Positions 8,906-17,972 are shown, counted from the stretch's first letter. The stretch is DNA of 64,000 nt from Pseudomonas orientalis (GCF_022807995.1 NZ_CP094351.1:5565501-5629500); one strand, 5' to 3'. A program made the numbers and translations. Notes: a model not told the origin generated them from the letters alone.

Positions 8906-10815
8906 CAGGACAGCGCCTCGAGCTGCGCTTGCAGAGTTTCAAGCAGTTCGAGGGCTTCCATCCAGGATTCCTCCAATTGCCCTCCGCGCACCTTGAGCCT
9001 GGCCTGTTCGGCCAGCAAGTCACGCAGCTCATCCTTGCGCGCAGCCTCATACACGGCGCTGTCGCCCAGGCTGGTTTCGATCCTGGCCAGGCGCTCATGC
9101 ACCTTGCCCAGTTCGGCCTCCAGCTTGTCGGCTTCGCGCTTGTGCGGCGCCAACTGCTGACGCAATGCGGCGGCGGCCTGGCGCTGGGCTTTCTTGTCGG
9201 TCTTGTCCGGGTTGACCGGCGTGTTGCTGGCCGGCGCATTGCGCAGGCGGTATTCGGTCAGCCAGCGCGCGTAGTCGTCCAGGTCGCCGTCGAACTCTTC
9301 GACCTTGCCGTCGGCCACCAGCAGGAAGTTATCGGTGGTGCTCTTGAGCAGGTGACGGTCGTGAGACACCACCAGTACCGCACCGCTGAATTCCTGCAGG
9401 GCCATGGTCAACGCCAGGCGCATCTCCAGGTCCAGGTGGTTGGTCGGTTCGTCGAGCAGCAGCAGGTTCGGGCGATCCCAGGCGATCAGGGCCAGGGCCA
9501 GGCGGGCTTTTTCGCCACCGGAGAAATTCAGCACCGGCTCATCGATACGCGCACCACGGAAGTCGAAACCTCCGAGGAAGTCGCGCAGGGTTTGCTCGCG
9601 CTCGGTGGGTGCCAGGCGCTGCAGGTGCAACAGCGGGCTGGCCTTGGCATCAAGCGAGTCCAGTTGGTGCTGGGCGAAGTAGCCCACCACCGTGTTCTCG
9701 CCACGGGTCAGGTGACCGGCCAAAGGCTCAAGTTCGCCCGACAAGTTCTTGATCAGCGTCGACTTGCCCGCGCCGTTAGGCCCCAGCAAACCGATACGCG
9801 CGCCAGGTATGAGCTGCAGCTTGACCTTCTCCAGGATGGTCTTGTCGCCATAACCCAGGCGCGCATCCGACAGATCGAGCAACGGACTGGAGATTTTCAC
9901 CGACTCACGAAACACGAAGTCGAACGGCGAATCGACGTGGGCCGCCGACAGCTCTTCCATGCGCTCCAGGGCCTTGATCCGGCTCTGGGCCTGGCGGGCC
10001 TTGGTGGCCTGGGCCTTGAACCTTGCGATGTAGCTTTCCATGTGCGCACGTTGCGCCTGCTGCTTCTCGAAAGCCTGCTGCTGCTGGGCCAGACGTTCGG
10101 CACGGGCGCGCTCGAAGGCGGTGTAGCCGCCCCGATAGAGCGTGATTTTCTTCTGTTCGACATGGGCGATATTGTCGACCACGGCGTCGAGAAAATCCCG
10201 GTCGTGGGAAATCAGCAACAAGGTGCCCTGGTAGTTCTTGAGGAAGTCTTCCAGCCACAGGATCGCATCGAGGTCCAAGTGGTTGGTCGGTTCGTCGAGC
10301 AGCAACAGGTCCGAGGGACACATCAGCGCCTGGGCCAGGTTCAGGCGCATGCGCCAGCCGCCGGAGAAGTCGGCGACCGGGCGATCCATCTGCTCGTTGG
10401 TAAAGCCCAGGCCGGCAAGCATCTTGCGGGCGCGAGCGTCGGCGGTGTAGCCATCGGCGCTGTCCAGCTCCGCATGCAGGCGGGCCTGGGCGGCACCGTC
10501 CTGGGCTGCTTCTGCCGCGGCGAGGTCGTGTTGTACCTGGCGCAGGCGCAGGTCGCCATCGAGTACGTAGTCGATGGCGATGCGGTCCAGGGTGTCGATC
10601 TCCTGGCGCATATGCGCGATGCGCCAGTCGGCCGGCAGCAGGCAGTCCCCGGAGTCCGGGGTCAGCTCACCCAGCAACAGGGCAAACAACGTAGATTTGC
10701 CGGCGCCATTGGCACCGATCAGGCCGGCTTTGTGACCGGCGTGCAGGGTCAGCTCGGCATCTTCAAGAAGACGTTGCGGGCCACGCTGTAATGTTAGGCT
10801 TTGAAGTCGGATCAT
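8905..10815 (-). CDS. ABC-F family ATP-binding protein, YheS type
   Basis: A 636-residue soluble protein with two ABC ATPase domains and no membrane span. ABC-F proteins act on the ribosome. Walker A sites are GANGAGKS and GPNGAGKS, signatures FSGGWRMRL and FSGGEKARLAL, and Walker B sites LLLLDEPTNHLDLD and LLLLDEPTNHLDLE. The basic linker between the domains and a C-terminal coiled coil rich in Lys/Ala/Glu fit the YheS/Uup group. The frame is open upstream, but the start is set at 10815 because MIRLQSLTL begins the conserved domain. It is translationally coupled to the MscS-type gene. Confidence 0.93.
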   Translation of the reverse strand: MIRLQSLTLQRGPQRLLEDAELTLHAGHKAGLIGANGAGKSTLFALLLGELTPDSGDCLLPADWRIAHMRQEIDTLDRIAIDYVLDGDLRLRQVQHDLAAAEAAQDGAAQARLHAELDSADGYTADARARKMLAGLGFTNEQMDRPVADFSGGWRMRLNLAQALMCPSDLLLLDEPTNHLDLDAILWLEDFLKNYQGTLLLISHDRDFLDAVVDNIAHVEQKKITLYRGGYTAFERARAERLAQQQQAFEKQQAQRAHMESYIARFKAQATKARQAQSRIKALERMEELSAAHVDSPFDFVFRESVKISSPLLDLSDARLGYGDKTILEKVKLQLIPGARIGLLGPNGAGKSTLIKNLSGELEPLAGHLTRGENTVVGYFAQHQLDSLDAKASPLLHLQRLAPTEREQTLRDFLGGFDFRGARIDEPVLNFSGGEKARLALALIAWDRPNLLLLDEPTNHLDLEMRLALTMALQEFSGAVLVVSHDRHLLKSTTDNFLLVADGKVEEFDGDLDDYARWLTEYRLRNAPASNTPVNPDKTDKKAQRQAAAALRQQLAPHKREADKLEAELGKVHERLARIETSLGDSAVYEAARKDELRDLLAEQARLKVRGGQLEESWMEALELLETLQAQLEALS

Positions 10816-10865
10816 AATGGCGGCGGAGTCTACCAGCTTCGTTGACCGCTGGCTTGGGTGTGAGT

Positions 10866-11330
10866 ATGTGCGCTGACCTGTGGAGCTTTGCCCTTTCGAC
10901 TTATGCCCGCCCCGGTGTGGAGGCTGCTTGCCTGCGATTGCAGGAGCAGGGGGCAGATGTATGCCTACTGCTGTGTGGTGCGTGGCTGGAGCAACGGGGT
11001 GTGGCACGGATGCCCGAGCGTATTGCGGCGCTGCAACAGCTTGCGCGGCCGTGGCGCATGCGCGTCATCGAACCCTTGCGAGAGGTGCGTATGCAATGGC
11101 GGGCGATGGCACAGCAGGATGCGCAATTGGCCGAGTTACGAGAACAGGTCAAGGGCCTGGAGCTGGAGGCCGAGCGAGCTTTGCTGACGCGCCTCGAAGC
11201 GCTGGCGCAGACATGGCCGACCAACGAGGTGACAGGTCGAGATGAATGGCTTGAAGGCCTGGCGACCGAAGCCGCCAACCTTGACCACAACGCGCTGCAG
11301 CAGCTGCGCGTCGTGGTCACCCGCGCTTAG
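10866..11330 (+). CDS. TIGR02444 family protein of unknown function
   Basis: A 154-residue protein starting MCADLWSFALSTYARPGVEA, matching my memory of the TIGR02444 (DUF2390) family found in gamma-proteobacteria. Typical segments are CLRLQEQGADVCLLLCGAWL and a WRMRVIEPLREVRMQWR stretch. The second half is helical and rich in Glu/Leu/Ala. No function is known. The ATG at 10866 is preferred over an upstream TTG because the family begins there. It overlaps the end of algP tail to tail by four bases and is divergent from the ABC-F gene. Confidence 0.8.
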   Translation: MCADLWSFALSTYARPGVEAACLRLQEQGADVCLLLCGAWLEQRGVARMPERIAALQQLARPWRMRVIEPLREVRMQWRAMAQQDAQLAELREQVKGLELEAERALLTRLEALAQTWPTNEVTGRDEWLEGLATEAANLDHNALQQLRVVVTRA

Positions 11331-12484
11331 GAAGCGCTGGTTGGGGTGACGCTTGGCGCTGCCGGTGCAGCGGTGCTGCTGACGGATGCGGTTGGAGCGG
11401 AGGACGCTGCCGGGGTGGCGGTCGGTGTCGCAGGAGTTGCTGGCTTTGCAGGGGCTGGTTTTGCAGCAGCAGGCTTGGCAGCGGGCTTTGCAGCTGCAGG
11501 TTTTGCAGCTGGCTTGGCGGCTGGTTTTGCAGCAGCGGTTTTAGCTGCTGGCTTCACGGCTGGTTTTGCAGCGGCGGTTTTGGCAACTGGCTTGGCGGCT
11601 GGTTTTGCAGCAGCGGTTTTGGCAGCTGGCTTGGCGACTGGTTTTGCAGCAGCGGTTTTAGCAGCTGGCTTGGCGGCTGGTTTTGCAGCAGCGGTTTTAG
11701 CAGCTGGCTTCACGGCTGGTTTTGCAGCAGCGGTTTTGGCAGCTGGCTTGGCGGCTGGTTTTGCAGCAGCGGTTTTAGCAGCTGGCTTGGCGGCTGGTTT
11801 TGCAGCAGCAGTTTTAGCGGCTGGCTTGGCGGCTGGTTTTGCAGCAGCGGTTTTAGCAGCTGGCTTCGCGGCTGGTTTTGCAGCAGCGGTTTTAGCAGCT
11901 GGCTTGGCGGCTGGTTTTGCAGCAGCGGTTTTAGCAGCTGGCTTCGCGGCTGGTTTTGCAGAAGCGGTTTTAGCAGCTGGCTTGGCGGCTGGTTTTGCAG
12001 CAGCAGTTTTAGCCGGTGCCTTCGCTGCAACAGCCTTGCTCGCTGGCTTCTTGGCCGCGCTGGCTGCGACCGCTTTTGCCGGAGTACGAGCACCGAGCGC
12101 CTTGGTTACAGCTTCCTTCACACGCCCAACGCCCTGAGCCAGTTTCAGGCTTTCCTGAGCGTCTTTTTTGAGTTGGGAAATGTAGCTGCGGGTTTCGGCT
12201 TGGCGATCTTTGAGGGCGTCCAGCAGGTCCTCAAGTTCTTTAACCGCGTCTTTGGCCTTGGCTTGTGCCTTGGCCTTGCCGGCAGTGGCGGCGTCTTGCA
12301 GTTTGGTGCGAGATTTGTGCAGCTTTTCTTGCGCTTTACCACGTTGTTTTTCCAGTTTGGCGAGCAGTTTTTCTGCATCGGCCAAGGCCTGGGAACAAGC
12401 GCTTTCCAGATGTTCGAGCAGGCTGCCCGACAATTGTTGGAGTAAGTGCAACGGGGTATTTACAGGCTTCTGTTTGGCCGACAT
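11327..12484 (-). CDS. algP: AlgP histone-like alginate regulatory protein
   Basis: A 385-residue lysine/alanine/proline-rich protein. Residues 1 to about 130 form a helical, coiled-coil-like N domain (LHLLQQLSGSLLEHLESAC onward). The rest is a histone H1-like tail of repeated KPAAKPAAKTAAA units. The unit is 13 residues (39 bases) and recurs about a dozen times between 11519 and 12010 with few changes. In P. aeruginosa AlgP (AlgR3) has a similar tail and was tied to algD transcription and mucoidy, and its repeats vary between strains. It binds DNA non-specifically by analogy. It lies convergent with the TIGR02444 gene. Confidence 0.95.
   Translation of the reverse strand: MSAKQKPVNTPLHLLQQLSGSLLEHLESACSQALADAEKLLAKLEKQRGKAQEKLHKSRTKLQDAATAGKAKAQAKAKDAVKELEDLLDALKDRQAETRSYISQLKKDAQESLKLAQGVGRVKEAVTKALGARTPAKAVAASAAKKPASKAVAAKAPAKTAAAKPAAKPAAKTASAKPAAKPAAKTAAAKPAAKPAAKTAAAKPAAKPAAKTAAAKPAAKPAAKTAAAKPAAKPAAKTAAAKPAAKPAAKTAAAKPAVKPAAKTAAAKPAAKPAAKTAAAKPVAKPAAKTAAAKPAAKPVAKTAAAKPAVKPAAKTAAAKPAAKPAAKPAAAKPAAKPAAAKPAPAKPATPATPTATPAASSAPTASVSSTAAPAAPSVTPTSAS
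11519..12010. repeat. 39-bp tandem repeat array inside algP
   Basis: About twelve to thirteen head-to-tail copies of a 39-base unit, for example GCTGGTTTTGCAGCAGCGGT followed by TTTAGCAGCTGGCTTGGCG. Units differ at a few positions (GGCTTCACG, GGCTTCGCG, GCAACTGGC). Each encodes a 13-residue Lys/Pro/Ala/Thr unit of AlgP on the minus strand. Gain or loss of a unit keeps the frame. Confidence 0.93.
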
Positions 12485-12676
12485 GGTTTACCTCCTGGCT
12501 GACGTGGGTGCGGCTCATACTAGCCCTCTGCTCTTACCGCCGCTAGGGCATGTTGACAGTATCGTTTGCGTTGCGTTGCAACGTACGAAAATTCTTATCG
12601 ATATAACGGAAAAGTGCGCCACTGCTCAGCCATTTACGCTGGCATAATCCGTCGCACTTCAGGCGGGAGAACACCC

Positions 12677-13354
12677 ATGTCGCGTTACCTTTTCTTAGTG
12701 TTTGGCCTGGCGATTTTCAGCGCCAATGCGAACGAGCAATCGCCGCCAAAAACAGCTGACCAAGACCCGCATGACCTCGCCTACAGCCTAGGCGCCAGCC
12801 TCGGTGAACGCTTGCGCCAGGAGGTCCCCGACTTGCAGATTCAGGCCCTGATCGATGGACTCAAACAGGCCTACCAGGGCAAACCATTGGCACTGGACGA
12901 CGCACGCATCGAACAGATTCTTGCACTGCATGAAGCGCAGAACGCCACCGACAACCCGGCGCCGCAGAGCGAAAAAGCACTCGCCGCCGAGCAGCAATTT
13001 TTGTCGAAGGAAAAAGCTGCAAAGGGTGTGCGTGAGTTGGCGGATGGCATCCTGCTCACCGAGTTGACGCCGGGCACCGGCAACAAGCCGTCGGCAAATG
13101 ATGAGGTGCAAGTGAAATATGTGGGTCGGCTGCCCGATGGAAGCGTGTTCGACCAGAGCGCGCAACCACAGTGGTTTCGCCTGGACAGCGTGATCAGTGG
13201 CTGGCGCAGTGCATTGCAGCAAATGCCGACAGGAGCGAAATGGCGCCTGGTCATACCTTCGGCCCAAGCCTACGGCGCGGATGGCGCAGGCGAATTGATT
13301 CCGCCCTACACACCGCTTGTCTTCGAAATCGAGTTACTCGGGACCCGCCACTGA
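12677..13354 (+). CDS. FKBP-type peptidyl-prolyl cis-trans isomerase, periplasmic
   Basis: A 225-residue exported protein with signal peptide MSRYLFLVFGLAIFSANA. A helical N-terminal dimerisation part of the FkpA/Mip type (about 25-125) follows, and then an FKBP domain (about 130-225): GTGNKPSANDEVQVKYVGRL, FDQS, and RLVIPSAQAYG. The usual VIPGW active-site loop reads VISGW here. The ATG at 12677 has GGGAGA (12665-12670) upstream; the frame is open further 5' but that part lacks a signal peptide. It sits between algP and algQ, as in P. aeruginosa. Likely helps fold envelope proteins. Confidence 0.92.
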   Translation: MSRYLFLVFGLAIFSANANEQSPPKTADQDPHDLAYSLGASLGERLRQEVPDLQIQALIDGLKQAYQGKPLALDDARIEQILALHEAQNATDNPAPQSEKALAAEQQFLSKEKAAKGVRELADGILLTELTPGTGNKPSANDEVQVKYVGRLPDGSVFDQSAQPQWFRLDSVISGWRSALQQMPTGAKWRLVIPSAQAYGADGAGELIPPYTPLVFEIELLGTRH

Positions 13355-13363
13355 CGCATAAAA

Positions 13364-13386
13364 AACGGTGCGACAAGCGCACCGTT
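13364..13386. terminator. intrinsic terminator between FKBP gene and algQ
   Basis: Stem AACGGTGCG (13364-13372), loop ACAAG, stem CGCACCGTT (13378-13386), with an A run on the left (13359-13365) and only a weak TTCTCT on the right. Placed between the convergent FKBP and algQ genes, it works best for algQ transcripts on the minus strand. Confidence 0.75.
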
Positions 13387-13405
13387 CTCTATCTCATCGC
13401 CCCGA

Positions 13406-13864
13406 TCAGACCTGAATAGCAGGCTCTTCCTTGTGGGCGTTGTGCAGTACTTCGATCAGGCAATCTTCAAGCTCGAAACGCTCGTGCAACAGACCGCCCA
13501 ACTCTTTGAATTTTTCCGCTACACACTTGCCTTCATCGCACAGATCGTTAAAAGCCAGCAGCTTCTCGGTAATCACATCAATGCGCGGGTAAATCGTCTC
13601 AGCGAACTCAAGACCCCGTTTGTCCTCGAAGGCTTCGGCCTCCTTGGTGAGCTGAGTGTAAATACTCAGGTGGCCGGCAGAAACGTAATCCACCAATACA
13701 ACGCAGAAATCCTGCAACGGCTCACGCTTCTCAGCGAGCGCTCCAGGCTCGGCACCCAACTCATCGAACGCCAGAACCAATTTACGACGTGCATCCAACC
13801 ATTTGTCGATCAGCGTGTGCACGCCACCCCAGCGTTCGCGAGCATTCTTGCAACGTTCCAACAT
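13406..13864 (-). CDS. algQ: AlgQ, Rsd-like anti-sigma 70 regulator
   Basis: A 152-residue protein of the Rsd/AlgQ family, which binds region 4 of the housekeeping sigma factor and shifts promoter use. In P. aeruginosa AlgQ (AlgR2) also affects alginate, Ndk and siderophore genes. The sequence opens MLERCKNARERWGGVHTLID and contains the family segments DFCVVLVDYVSAGHLSIY and FNDLCDEGKC. Its position between the FKBP gene and dsbB matches P. aeruginosa. A small hairpin at 13976-13997 (TGCGGGC/GCCCGCA) stands in its upstream region. Confidence 0.96.
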   Translation of the reverse strand: MLERCKNARERWGGVHTLIDKWLDARRKLVLAFDELGAEPGALAEKREPLQDFCVVLVDYVSAGHLSIYTQLTKEAEAFEDKRGLEFAETIYPRIDVITEKLLAFNDLCDEGKCVAEKFKELGGLLHERFELEDCLIEVLHNAHKEEPAIQV

Positions 13865-14043
13865 GATGATCTCTCTTCCCTATAGGGGACGCTGCTGCCC
13901 CATGCCCGCGCAATGCTTCAGGGTTGAAGCGGCAATCGGACGAGGTCGCGTCTGACAAGCGGTTTCGGTAACGCGTGCGGGCCAGATTATGCCCGCATCA
14001 CTATGGCTTCAAGGTACGCAGGAGAGAAAGTTCATACAAGTGT

Positions 14044-14595
14044 TTAATCCCGTCCTACCACATGAACCGAATTTTCCTGGCCTTGCGGCACGTGACGTAG
14101 GCCAGGCAACAACCGGAAAAGCGATGTGCCCCACAGAATCAGCATTGCCAGGAAAAACAGCAGGCTCCACTCCGGAAGACTGAGCTCAAATAGCGTCCAA
14201 TTGATTTCGACGCAGTCGACAGTCCCCCTGAAGACTGACTGGGCAGCCTGCCAGAACGACAAGTGTTCAATCATATAATCAAGGGTTGGCCAGCAATCTG
14301 GCATCTGATCTGACGGCGTGTTCTGCAGCAGCACCTGGCGCCCGGCGGTGACGGCGCCAAACAACGCACACCCGATGCTCGCCAGCCCATACAGGCACAC
14401 GCCGGTGCGGCCAGGGTTATGCAGGGCGGCGACCAGGTTGATCAGTACAAAGCCGGCAAGAAACAACCGTTGTACCTGGCACAAAAAGCATGGCTGTAAC
14501 AGCGCACCATATTCAAGATAGAAAGACACGCCCAACGTCAGCGCACCGGCCATGAACGCCAGGAGAAACAAGGAGCGTGAGGGGGCCAAAGACAT
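14044..14595 (-). CDS. dsbB: disulfide bond formation protein B (DsbB/DsbH)
   Basis: A 183-residue inner-membrane quinone reductase that re-oxidises DsbA. Four membrane spans are visible. The first redox pair is the CFLC motif (Cys36/Cys39) in the first periplasmic loop; the second pair is Cys101 and Cys128. Pseudomonads usually carry two DsbB paralogues. This hemY-adjacent copy corresponds to the one called DsbH or DsbB2 in P. aeruginosa. The basis for the paralogue name is gene order only. Confidence 0.92.
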   Translation of the reverse strand: MSLAPSRSLFLLAFMAGALTLGVSFYLEYGALLQPCFLCQVQRLFLAGFVLINLVAALHNPGRTGVCLYGLASIGCALFGAVTAGRQVLLQNTPSDQMPDCWPTLDYMIEHLSFWQAAQSVFRGTVDCVEINWTLFELSLPEWSLLFFLAMLILWGTSLFRLLPGLRHVPQGQENSVHVVGRD

Positions 14596-14783
14596 TGTTT
14601 ATCCGCACCGCAAGAGATAGGTCGCTACGGTAGAGGAAAGGCCCGACCCCTTTCAATACGCCTTGGAGCGGACAATTCCGCGAAGGGACGAGGAGATTCC
14701 GTCAACACACCGGGGAAATCGCCCTACAACACGTAAGAATTGATTACAGGCCCACTTAAGCCGAGTAATTACAAAGGGTTAAA

Positions 14784-14815
14784 GGATTGGCTGACAGATA
14801 GGTCTGAGCCAACCC
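14784..14815 (-). terminator. likely terminator after hemY
   Basis: On the minus strand GGGTTGGCT pairs with AGCCAATCC through one G-U pair, loop of about 14 bases, followed by TTTAACCCTTT. The wobble pair exists only in minus-strand RNA, so it suits the end of the hem operon. The U run is poor. Confidence 0.5.
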
Positions 14816-14832
14816 GTGAACACTTTCCTACT

Positions 14833-16074
14833 TCAAGCTTGCGCCGGTGCTGGCAACGGCGAGGCCAGAAGACGATTGTCGAGTAAACCCAAGCCTTCCT
14901 GGAACAGCTGGTTGCTGCGCTCGGTATCACCCAATTGAGCCAGCAAACGGGCTAATTCGGCGCAGGCTTCGGGATTGCGCTGCACCTGCAGGCTGCTTTC
15001 CAGATAATCCCGCGCCTTTCCCCACAGGCTGTTCTGCAGACAGAGACGACCCAGAGTCAGCAACAGGCTGGCATCGCCTGGGTGATCCTTCAGCCAGCCT
15101 TCGGCAAATTTCAACTGACGGGCCGGGTCGCTGCCGCGCAGCAGACCATAGAGCCGAATAAGATGGCTGTCATAACTACGCTTGATCGCACCGCGCAGTG
15201 CTTCCTCGGCCCTGGCATCAGCGCCCAGTCGACGCAGTTGATCAGCATAAGCCAACACCAGCTGTGGCTCCTGGCGCTGGGCTGAAGTCAATTGCTCCCA
15301 GGCGCGGTCAAGGGACTGCAAGCCGGCCTCGCTCTGCTCCTCACGGTGGGCGGCCAAGCTGAGGTTTTCTCCCCAGGCCCGGCGCTCCAGTTCAGCCAGT
15401 TCGCTGGCCGGCAACACCTTGTCCTTACGCAGTTCAGGCAACAGGCGAATCACCGACGACCAATCGCCACGCTGCTGGTGCAATCGCTGCAACTGTCGCA
15501 GGACCTGAGCGTTGTGAGGATGGCGCTCATGCATCGCCTGCAGGGTGGTCAGGGCGCCTTCAGTATCGCCACGATCCATCTGCAGTTGCGCATGGCTCAA
15601 GGCAACGGCCAGTTCCGCCTGGGGCTGGCGAGCCAGAGCGCGCTCCAGCAAAGCATCCGACTCTTCGTAACGTCCCAGCTCGTTGGCCGCACGTGCCGCA
15701 CCCAGGTAGTACAGCAATGGCTGGCGCTCGGCTTCCGCGGCGCGGTGCAGGTGGCGTTCGGCACTGGCCCAGCGGCCTTCGGCAAGGTCCATCTGGCCTT
15801 GCTCGATCGCAATCTGCACGCGACGGCTACGATTGCGCCGCGACCATGGGTTGACCACGCCACCGGAAACAGTAACCAGGCCTAACAGGACTCGGATCAG
15901 GTAGATCGCCAGACCGATGGCAAATACCGCCACCAAGGTGGCCCATAAACTCGACTCGTAGTGCAGCAAATGGGGATAGGTAATCAATACGTAGCCGGTG
16001 TGTTTCGAAATGCCCACCGCCAGCGCCAGGGCGATCGCAATTGCCAGCACCAGGATTACATAGAAACGCTTCAT
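14833..16074 (-). CDS. hemY: HemY, heme biosynthesis-associated TPR membrane protein
   Basis: A 413-residue protein with two N-terminal membrane spans (about 5-25 and 40-65) and a cytoplasmic or periplasmic tail built of TPR-like helices rich in Leu, Arg and Ala (EGRWASAERHLHRAAEAERQ, YYLGAARAANELGRYEESDA). It is the gamma-proteobacterial HemY of the hemCDXY operon, not the protoporphyrinogen oxidase HemY of Bacillus. It is thought to assist tetrapyrrole flux, but its function is unproven. It starts five bases after hemX. Confidence 0.93.
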   Translation of the reverse strand: MKRFYVILVLAIAIALALAVGISKHTGYVLITYPHLLHYESSLWATLVAVFAIGLAIYLIRVLLGLVTVSGGVVNPWSRRNRSRRVQIAIEQGQMDLAEGRWASAERHLHRAAEAERQPLLYYLGAARAANELGRYEESDALLERALARQPQAELAVALSHAQLQMDRGDTEGALTTLQAMHERHPHNAQVLRQLQRLHQQRGDWSSVIRLLPELRKDKVLPASELAELERRAWGENLSLAAHREEQSEAGLQSLDRAWEQLTSAQRQEPQLVLAYADQLRRLGADARAEEALRGAIKRSYDSHLIRLYGLLRGSDPARQLKFAEGWLKDHPGDASLLLTLGRLCLQNSLWGKARDYLESSLQVQRNPEACAELARLLAQLGDTERSNQLFQEGLGLLDNRLLASPLPAPAQA

Positions 16075-16079
16075 CGGTT

Positions 16080-17195
16080 CTACTCCTGGGTCGCAGGCTT
16101 GGCAGCCGAAGCCTTGGCTTCGTCCGCAGACAGATGCCGACGTTCGAGGTACGCCTGCACGGCCGCGAGGCTCGCGGCCAGGTCAGGTGTCACCACCGAA
16201 ACGGCCTTGGGCTCAAGCTCGGCGATACGCGCCAGCATCGCCTTGCTCTGCGGATTGTCCTGGTTGAAGTTGTCCTGCAACACGCTACGCGCTTGGCCCA
16301 GCGAACGGCTATACACAGCCGACTCACCGTTGAGCGCTGCCCACTGTGCCTGCTCCAGCGCCAGGCTCAAGGCCAGACGAACCTGATTCAACCCCTGACC
16401 CGCCAGCAGCGGACGAATGTTGTCATCAGGGTTGAAGTCGATACGGAAATAACGGGATATCTGTTCCCACCATTGGCTCAACTGGTTACCCGTATCGCTG
16501 GTAGGACGACCCTGGGAGGCAGGCTCCGTGAGTTGATACTCCGGAGCGACAGCCGCCAATTGCACCACCTGGTCGCGCAACGCCGCCAACTGCAGGTACA
16601 ACCCGGTGCGGTCCGGCTGTTCGGTGCTGCGCAACGCCGCCAGGCTCTTGGCCAGTTGCTCGCGCGCGGCGAACGCACCCGGGTCGCTCTGCTCACGAAG
16701 AATCTCGTCGGCACCCTGGACCAGCGACTGGGCGCTGTTGATGTCTTGCAAAGCCGACAGACGCAAGCTGGCCAGACGAATCAGATGCTCGGCCTCAGCC
16801 AGGCGCCAATCCTTGCGGCTGGCGCCCAGTACGGTTTCCAGGCGCTGGTTCAGACGCTGCTGATCACCCTGCAACTGTGCGACCAGGCGCCGACGCTCTT
16901 CCAGCTCGTCGGCCCCAGGCAACTGGGCCAGGCGGGCCGCCAACTGTTGCTGGCTCTGCTTGAGGCTCTGGGATTGTTCATCCAGAGTCTGTACCTGGCC
17001 CAGCTGCTGCTGACTGCCGGCTTGCAGGGCACGGACCTGCCAGATCCCCCAGCCGCCGGCGGCAACGCCTGCGGCGCCAAGCAGCAAAGCGACGACTGCC
17101 AGGCCATTGCCACGGCGTGGCGCGGCCACTGGCGTTCCGACCGGCGCATCGAGCGCGGGCTGAGCTTCATCTTTAGGCAAGGCTGTTTCGCTCAC
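16080..17195 (-). CDS. hemX: HemX, uroporphyrinogen-III C-methyltransferase-like membrane protein
   Basis: A 371-residue protein with a short Pro/Ala-rich lead, one membrane span (about 32-52, ALLLGAAGVAAGGWGIWQV) and a long coiled coil rich in Gln, then a helical domain with the family segment WEQISRYFRIDF. Despite the usual database name it lacks methyltransferase motifs. The start is GTG at 17195 with AAGGA seven bases upstream. It lies 18 bases after hemD and five bases before hemY. Its role in the heme pathway is inferred from operon membership. Confidence 0.92.
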   Translation of the reverse strand: MSETALPKDEAQPALDAPVGTPVAAPRRGNGLAVVALLLGAAGVAAGGWGIWQVRALQAGSQQQLGQVQTLDEQSQSLKQSQQQLAARLAQLPGADELEERRRLVAQLQGDQQRLNQRLETVLGASRKDWRLAEAEHLIRLASLRLSALQDINSAQSLVQGADEILREQSDPGAFAAREQLAKSLAALRSTEQPDRTGLYLQLAALRDQVVQLAAVAPEYQLTEPASQGRPTSDTGNQLSQWWEQISRYFRIDFNPDDNIRPLLAGQGLNQVRLALSLALEQAQWAALNGESAVYSRSLGQARSVLQDNFNQDNPQSKAMLARIAELEPKAVSVVTPDLAASLAAVQAYLERRHLSADEAKASAAKPATQE

Positions 17196-17213
17196 GTATC
17201 CGTCCTTTGCGTA

Positions 17214-17972
17214 TCAGAGAGTGGGAACGGGATTGCTCCCTAACGCCACTAACAAAGCCGCAGCACTCGCGCCGCGACAATCCACAACTTTTTCTGCGCC
17301 AGCGGCCCGCGCCATTTCGTAGACACGCGGGCTGGGCACGAACAACGGCAGCTGCGCCACCTCAGGCCAATCGGAGCCGGCCAGGGCCTGCAAGTGTAGA
17401 AAACCTTGCCCACTGCTGACCACCAGGCCGTTCAAGCGTTCCAACTGGATGCGCTGCGTCAGTGCCCCCGCGTCATAGGCCGGAAGAAAACGGCGATACA
17501 ACTCCAGATAGTCGACACTAACACCTCGCTCGTGCAAACGCTGCGCGAGCAACTCCCGACCGCCCTCGCCACGCAGGATCAACACCCTGGCACCGGGAAC
17601 TGCGATAGCCTCGCGCAATGCTGGCAATTGAAGCAAGGCCTCGCTGTCGTCACCCGCTGGCGGATAGTGTACGTCCAGCCCCTGATCGGCCAGTATCTGT
17701 GCGGTGGCGGCACCTACACTGAACCACGGTAGCCGCGGCCAGGGCGCGGTCAATTGTTGCAAGGCAAGACGTGCAGCTGGTTTGCTCACCACGATCACCG
17801 CGCAATAACGCTGCAGTGCCGCAAAGACAGCCTGTTGCTCGGGCGTGACCGGTAAGGCTTTGATCTCCAGCAATGGCAACTCGCTGCTGAATACTCCCGC
17901 GCCGGCCAAGGTCGCCGCCAGGGCTGCCGATTCTTCGGCAGGCCGTGTCAGCAGCAATCGCCATTGGGTCAC
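17214..17972 (-). CDS. hemD: uroporphyrinogen-III synthase
   Basis: Closes and inverts ring D of hydroxymethylbilane to give uroporphyrinogen III. The 252-residue protein begins VTQWRLLLTRPAEESAALAA and shows the two-lobed HemD pattern, including ILRGEGGRELLAQRLHERGV and the YLELYRR segment. The family is poorly conserved, but the position after hemC is decisive. The GTG start at 17972 overlaps the hemC TGA by four bases (GTGA), so translation is coupled. The frame is open further upstream, inside hemC, but that part does not look like HemD. Confidence 0.93.
   Translation of the reverse strand: MTQWRLLLTRPAEESAALAATLAGAGVFSSELPLLEIKALPVTPEQQAVFAALQRYCAVIVVSKPAARLALQQLTAPWPRLPWFSVGAATAQILADQGLDVHYPPAGDDSEALLQLPALREAIAVPGARVLILRGEGGRELLAQRLHERGVSVDYLELYRRFLPAYDAGALTQRIQLERLNGLVVSSGQGFLHLQALAGSDWPEVAQLPLFVPSPRVYEMARAAGAEKVVDCRGASAAALLVALGSNPVPTL

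Noticed and set aside
11346..12137. 263-codon open frame on the plus strand with Ala/Gly/Val repeats, opposite algP
   Set aside because: It is the mirror of the algP repeat array; the 39-base period keeps the antisense frame open. No ribosome site and no family.
13976..13997. Hairpin TGCGGGC/GCCCGCA between dsbB and algQ as a terminator
   Set aside because: No T run on either side, so termination is not supported; it may be a minor structure only.
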